Shown: positions 60,461 to 64,000 of the stretch, in pieces
How positions within the stretch are numbered: the stretch's first letter is position 1
How the letters are laid out: each line of letters begins with the position of its first letter
Source of the DNA: Leishmania mexicana MHOM/GT/2001/U1103
Lineage: Eukaryota; Euglenozoa; Kinetoplastea; Trypanosomatida; Trypanosomatidae
Assembly (NCBI RefSeq): GCF_000234665.1
Contig: NC_018314.1
Span: 264,130 to 328,129, forward strand
Direction: 5' to 3'
DNA: 64,000 nucleotides
Program-made: the position numbers and the translations under genes
Notes under the pieces: model-generated
What the model was told of the DNA's origin: nothing
Database searches by the model: none
Seen by the model: the letters and a program-made list of their open reading frames with translations, nothing else

Positions 60461-62359
60461 TTACGGCTGCTCCACTACTACTTCTCCGCCTTCTGCTGCC
60501 AGCGCGGCCACCACGCGTCCAACGGCGTCACCGCATCCGTACTGGAAGGCGGAGAAGTTCACGTGCGTGTAGCCGCGAGCGCGGAGGTCGCGCACAATGT
60601 CCACCGTGATGGCCGCCATCCGCTCCTGGAAGTCGGTCTCCGCCCTCTCCTTCGCCTCTACATACGCATCGATCGCGTGGGAAGACACTACGCTGCGCAG
60701 CGTCTCCACCGCGGTGTGCAGAGCCCCCTCATACTCGCGCAACGCACGCCGGAATGGCGCACTCGGGATAACCTTGAGCTGCAGCGTCGAGCGCAGAAAC
60801 TGTTCCCCCCGCAGCGGCGCCATCAACCCCGGCACTACGACGAGAGAGGGCGATGATGACGGCAGCGCCGACGCTGCTTTTGACTGCAAGCATGGCACAC
60901 TCGCTCCCCTCGCCTCGGCGGCGGCGGCGCCATCTCTGTCGTGGGTGCACAGAACGCCTCTGGCGGGCGGTGCCGACGAGCGCAGCGCGCTCCGTATGTC
61001 CTCTACGTAATCGAAAAACTCTGTGGCAGAGGTGATCATCTGCGTCACGACCACGCGGGCGCCTGCACTGCCACACCCGTCCCAAGCGCCGTCTGCGACG
61101 CATTGCCGCGTTCCAGGTGGTCTGAGAAACGCCTTGTCCGCAACTGTCCGCCGCGTGCATGCGGCGCGCACGCTTGGCGGGTAGTAGGACGGCGTTGTCC
61201 ACAGACGACGCACGGCGCCGAGGCGAGTGAAAAGTGCTTCAGCTGCCTCCACACAGGACTCGAGCGACGGAGGACGTGGGTCACTGTGTGTTCCCTGGGC
61301 CCGCCGAAGCTGCGCCTCCGTGTCGGCAAAGACAGTGTCTACTTCGTCAAGAAAACGAAGCGAGGCCAACGTCTGGCAGGGCGAGGATGACTGCGCCGAC
61401 GGCACAGCCGCAGCGGTCGCGGCATCGGCTCCCTCTTGTGCGGCTCCCCATTGTCGGTCCAGCACATGGCCCTGCGGGTACCCGCCTACGCACAGGCATA
61501 CAGCTGCGCCAGCAGACTCGCCACCGGCGATTTTAGGTATCGCTTCACCGTCGCGACTTCTGAGAGTGGAGTGGACAAAGCCCAGAAAATCAACGCCATC
61601 CGCGAAGTCGACGTACGGGTTTGGGGACGGCGACGGGGAGGGGACCGACGCGGATGCTCCGTCCTTCTGCGCGGCTATCATGCGCTGCCGGGTGTACCCG
61701 CCGTCATCACCGCGCAAGACCATCAGACCACGGCTGCGGTGGCGAGCCGCTGGGCCCAGCTCGGTAGCGGGTGCTGTCGAGGTGCGGCCGATGAAGTCAG
61801 CTAGGACGGCGGCTGTTCCGCCCCGGCTCGCACCCGTCAGCGTCGCTGTCGTCGTCGTCCGCTCTGTAGAAACAGAAGAAGAGGATGTGTGCTGCTTCGG
61901 ATGCTGCTGCGAGTCCCGATTTCCCCCTTGTGTGCTCTGCACCGACTCCGCGTGGCGCGTGGCGCGCGTGGCGGTGACAGTGAGGACAAGACCCACATCT
62001 GCCGCGACACATTGGTGGAGGTATGAGAGTGCCTGTTGGGTTGCAGACACCTCCGTCGCGTTCGCCGACTCGTCTGCGGTGTCCGCTGCAGCGGAGGTGA
62101 AGTACGGGCTGTAGCTCGTGCAGGTGATAAAGGTCGGGTGTGGGACGTGGCGCAGCAGCGTACTGATGTGTGTCTCAAAGGCCGGGGTGGCGGCTGGAGC
62201 GGGTGGCGGCACCACGACGAAGCTGTAGGATATGTGGCGCGGCGCTGCAGCGGCATGTTCAGTGGTGATCTTTGCCACACTGTAGTTTTGACCAGCAAAG
62301 AGCGGCAGTGTGGGCTGCAGCAGCTGTAGGTGACGCCATAGCGGCGGGGTACTTATCAT
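60461..62359 (-). CDS. Divergent methylenetetrahydrofolate reductase (MTHFR)-like protein
   Basis: 632 residues from the ATG at 62359 (the frame upstream begins only with a non-ATG codon). MTHFR is a flavin TIM barrel reducing methylene-THF. The barrel landmarks occur in order: strand 1 with PPP at 51-53, LRGD at 215-218, GGYPQGH at 292-298, VVVTQM at 436-441, VVVPGL at 507-512, and a last strand near HVNFSAF. The spacing of strand 1 to FITCTS fits E. coli MetF closely. LRGD and the Tyr/His of YPQGH match flavin-contact residues. The position of the catalytic Glu (F-E-F-F-P-P in MetF) is Val48, and the MetF flavin-loop His is also not seen. A private insert of about 135 residues separates GGYPQGH from VVVTQM. 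It lacks the C-terminal regulatory domain of eukaryotic MTHFR. A paralogue follows to the right. Confidence 0.72.
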   Translation of the reverse strand: MISTPPLWRHLQLLQPTLPLFAGQNYSVAKITTEHAAAAPRHISYSFVVVPPPAPAATPAFETHISTLLRHVPHPTFITCTSYSPYFTSAAADTADESANATEVSATQQALSYLHQCVAADVGLVLTVTATRATRHAESVQSTQGGNRDSQQHPKQHTSSSSVSTERTTTTATLTGASRGGTAAVLADFIGRTSTAPATELGPAARHRSRGLMVLRGDDGGYTRQRMIAAQKDGASASVPSPSPSPNPYVDFADGVDFLGFVHSTLRSRDGEAIPKIAGGESAGAAVCLCVGGYPQGHVLDRQWGAAQEGADAATAAAVPSAQSSSPCQTLASLRFLDEVDTVFADTEAQLRRAQGTHSDPRPPSLESCVEAAEALFTRLGAVRRLWTTPSYYPPSVRAACTRRTVADKAFLRPPGTRQCVADGAWDGCGSAGARVVVTQMITSATEFFDYVEDIRSALRSSAPPARGVLCTHDRDGAAAAEARGASVPCLQSKAASALPSSSPSLVVVPGLMAPLRGEQFLRSTLQLKVIPSAPFRRALREYEGALHTAVETLRSVVSSHAIDAYVEAKERAETDFQERMAAITVDIVRDLRARGYTHVNFSAFQYGCGDAVGRVVAALAAEGGEVVVEQP

Positions 62360-63012
62360 AATGGTCCGCGAGAGGCACGAGCGCCCGGGGAGGAGGGAGG
62401 AGGGGGAGACCGACACGGCGGCAGCAGGGAGGGACAGCGTAGGGGTCCGTTGTTAACACTCGCACTGCGTCCGCGCGCGCGTGCGCTCCGCCGGTTGTGT
62501 GCGCGTGTGCACGAACGTGAAGGCAGGCGGCACAGGAAGGAGAGGAGGGGGTTGATGCCCACAGAACACGGTGGAGTTACGGCTTGCACCGCGCCAGTCG
62601 CGCTAGACGTCCGGAAATATGACGGTGCCGTAGGTAGCGCCAGAGCAGCCACTTATATCGATGGTGAGCGACAAGCGGCGGGTGCGTGTGTGTGCGGCGT
62701 CGCCCGGCAGCCGCCGTGACAGGAGAAGGTGCGGCGCAACGAAGGTGGTGAAGGGTCATCTCTCCGAGGCTTGCCCGCGGGGAGTGTGGGTCCCCGCAAC
62801 ACGCTTTACACACGCCGCATGCCGTGATAGGCAAGTTGGCCAAGATATGTTCTTGACAAGAGAAGACCGAGCGCAAGAACATGTCTGTGTGTGTGTGTGT
62901 GTGGGTGGGTGCGAGGGAGCGTGGCAGCAGCGTCAGGGCCATGCCCAACGAACAGCAGAGTTGCGTACATGGCAACTTGGCTGCTTCCGTCTCCCTTCTC
63001 TCTCGCCGTGCC
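62360..63012. other. Intergenic region between the MTHFR-like genes
   Basis: About 650 bases. A strong minus-strand pyrimidine tract at 62389-62410 lies just upstream of the ATG at 62359. A GT run is at 62885-62903. No gene seen. Confidence 0.6.
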
Positions 63013-64000
63013 TCACTGCTCCGTGGACGCACGACGCTGTGCATCGTAGGCCGCCAGCAGCTGCGCCACTCGCACATCCACCTTGTCGTTGAACATTGTG
63101 AAGAGGTGCACCCGCGCCTGCCCATGTCGCTGAAGGTCGTGGAGGAGATCCACTGTCTCCGACAGCCACAAAGACGTGAGGCGGCAAGACGCGCAACGCC
63201 GTACCTCACGTACGCGCGCTTCAACTTGGGCAACGCAATCCTCGCTGACCTCTAGTGTCGCCGCAGAGACGTCGCTCTCCGTCAGTGCTTGCAAGAAGGT
63301 GTCGTCCTGCAGCGCCGGCTCCCTTTTCCTCCGAGGGTGCTCGTCGGCGAGCTGCCGCCATGCGCTCATGAGCTCGCTCGCGTACACCTCCAGGGCTTTC
63401 TGCATGCGCGCGCTGGGAATCACTTTGGTGTAGTACAGCGACCGCAGCAGTACGTGCACATCGGTAAGATGTGGCAGCAGCACACCAGGGATGACGGAGA
63501 TGGGTGAGAGTACGGTCGGTGCGGCTGCGTGTAGGGGGTGCTGCTGTTGGGGATCGTCACCAGCCGGCTCCGGCTGCTCTCCACACGCTGCAGTGGCGGC
63601 CCAAACACCCAGCCCACGCTGTATTTCTGCCACGAAGTCCGTAAACTCCTTCGCTGTTGTGATCATCTGCGTCACAATCACGGGGGCTGCGGCGCCATTG
63701 TGCAAGCTGCCTCGCCGAATGCAACGATGCTGGAGCTCGCCAGGTGACCTCAGCAGCACCTTCTCGCGGAGCATTCGATGTATACAGGCGGCTCGCACAT
63801 GGGGCTCGTAGCTGGAGGAGGACGTCCATAGTCGCCGCACCGCACCGAGTCGTCCCAGGGTGCGGCACAGCTCCTTTAGCTCGGGCATGACAACCGGCGG
63901 CGTGGAAAGGTGCCGCGCACGCGCACTGGGCTCGTCGGAGGCCGCGGATGGAGCACCATCATTGACACTGGTATCGCTGGACCTCTTCTCGGCCGGTACC
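63013..64000 (-). CDS. Second MTHFR-like protein (5' end beyond the window)
   Basis: The frame is open from the stop at 63013 to the right edge; the N-terminal part is outside. The visible 328 or so residues align with the C-terminal half of the neighbour: the RLGAVRRLWT insert motif, a basic stretch, VIVTQMITTAKEFTDFVAEI, VIPGVLLPHL, a YTKVIPSARMQKALE block and a final strand HLFTMFND. Identity is patchy, so the duplication is old. The position equivalent to the catalytic Glu cannot be seen. A low-complexity stretch rich in Ser, Ala and Pro lies at the visible N-terminal end (63889-64000). Probably the same family and general role as the neighbour. Confidence 0.72.
   Translation of the reverse strand, partial: VPAEKRSSDTSVNDGAPSAASDEPSARARHLSTPPVVMPELKELCRTLGRLGAVRRLWTSSSSYEPHVRAACIHRMLREKVLLRSPGELQHRCIRRGSLHNGAAAPVIVTQMITTAKEFTDFVAEIQRGLGVWAATAACGEQPEPAGDDPQQQHPLHAAAPTVLSPISVIPGVLLPHLTDVHVLLRSLYYTKVIPSARMQKALEVYASELMSAWRQLADEHPRRKREPALQDDTFLQALTESDVSAATLEVSEDCVAQVEARVREVRRCASCRLTSLWLSETVDLLHDLQRHGQARVHLFTMFNDKVDVRVAQLLAAYDAQRRASTEQ

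Noticed and set aside
60461..62359. Calling this gene a functional MTHFR
   Set aside because: The catalytic Glu position is Val and the C-terminal regulatory domain is absent, so an ordinary enzyme name would mislead.
1..64000. tRNA, rRNA, snoRNA or spliced-leader RNA genes
   Set aside because: I found no convincing conserved box or fold by reading; a covariance-model search would be needed to exclude small RNAs.

Overview
The window looks like nuclear DNA of a Leishmania-type trypanosomatid. It is GC-rich, with intron-free genes spaced 0.5 to 3 kb apart. Intergenic DNA is full of CA/GT repeats, poly-G/poly-C runs and long one-strand purine tracts. Every credible gene lies on the minus strand, as in one directional polycistronic unit read right to left. 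Upstream of many start codons the minus strand carries a polypyrimidine tract followed by an AG, the trans-splicing signal of this group. The tandem amino-acid permease pair matches the Leishmania proline/alanine transporter AAP24, including an 18-residue N-terminal extension ending at Met19. I cannot name the species.

Layout, left to right (3' to 5' along transcription). 1-1903 is a G/T-skewed stretch without a convincing gene. Then come a mitochondrial endonuclease G homologue (1904-3433), two secreted or surface type I membrane proteins of beta-propeller appearance (5507-7774, 9910-11718), a CCCH zinc-finger protein (13613-14344), a 524-residue unknown (15100-16674), a 1958-residue low-complexity protein (17728-23604), a catalytically dead rhomboid-like mitochondrial membrane protein (25727-26851), a coiled-coil unknown (27805-29868), a 1677-residue HEAT-repeat protein resembling phosphatase regulatory subunits (30368-35401) and the ribosome-biogenesis factor Mrd1/RBM19 with five RRMs (36255-39131).

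Next is a tandem duplication of about 3 kb carrying two AAP24 copies (40730-42046, broken by an assembly gap, and 43560-45026, intact). It is followed by a 62-residue membrane peptide (46349-46537), tRNA adenosine deaminase subunit ADAT2 (47065-47910), a small Gln-rich protein (50088-50456), a 1946-residue low-complexity protein (53456-59296) and two divergent MTHFR-like proteins in tandem (60461-62359, and 63013 to beyond the right edge).

The genes do not form a pathway, which is normal for trypanosomatid units; regulation would be post-transcriptional. The most interesting points are the MTHFR-like pair, in which the visible active-site glutamate is lost while flavin-contact motifs remain and a private module is inserted, and the AAP24 locus, where copy differences and a splice-acceptor-free leader both bear on the N-terminal tail. 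Three N runs mark assembly gaps (24571-24670, 35976-36026, 41401-41500).
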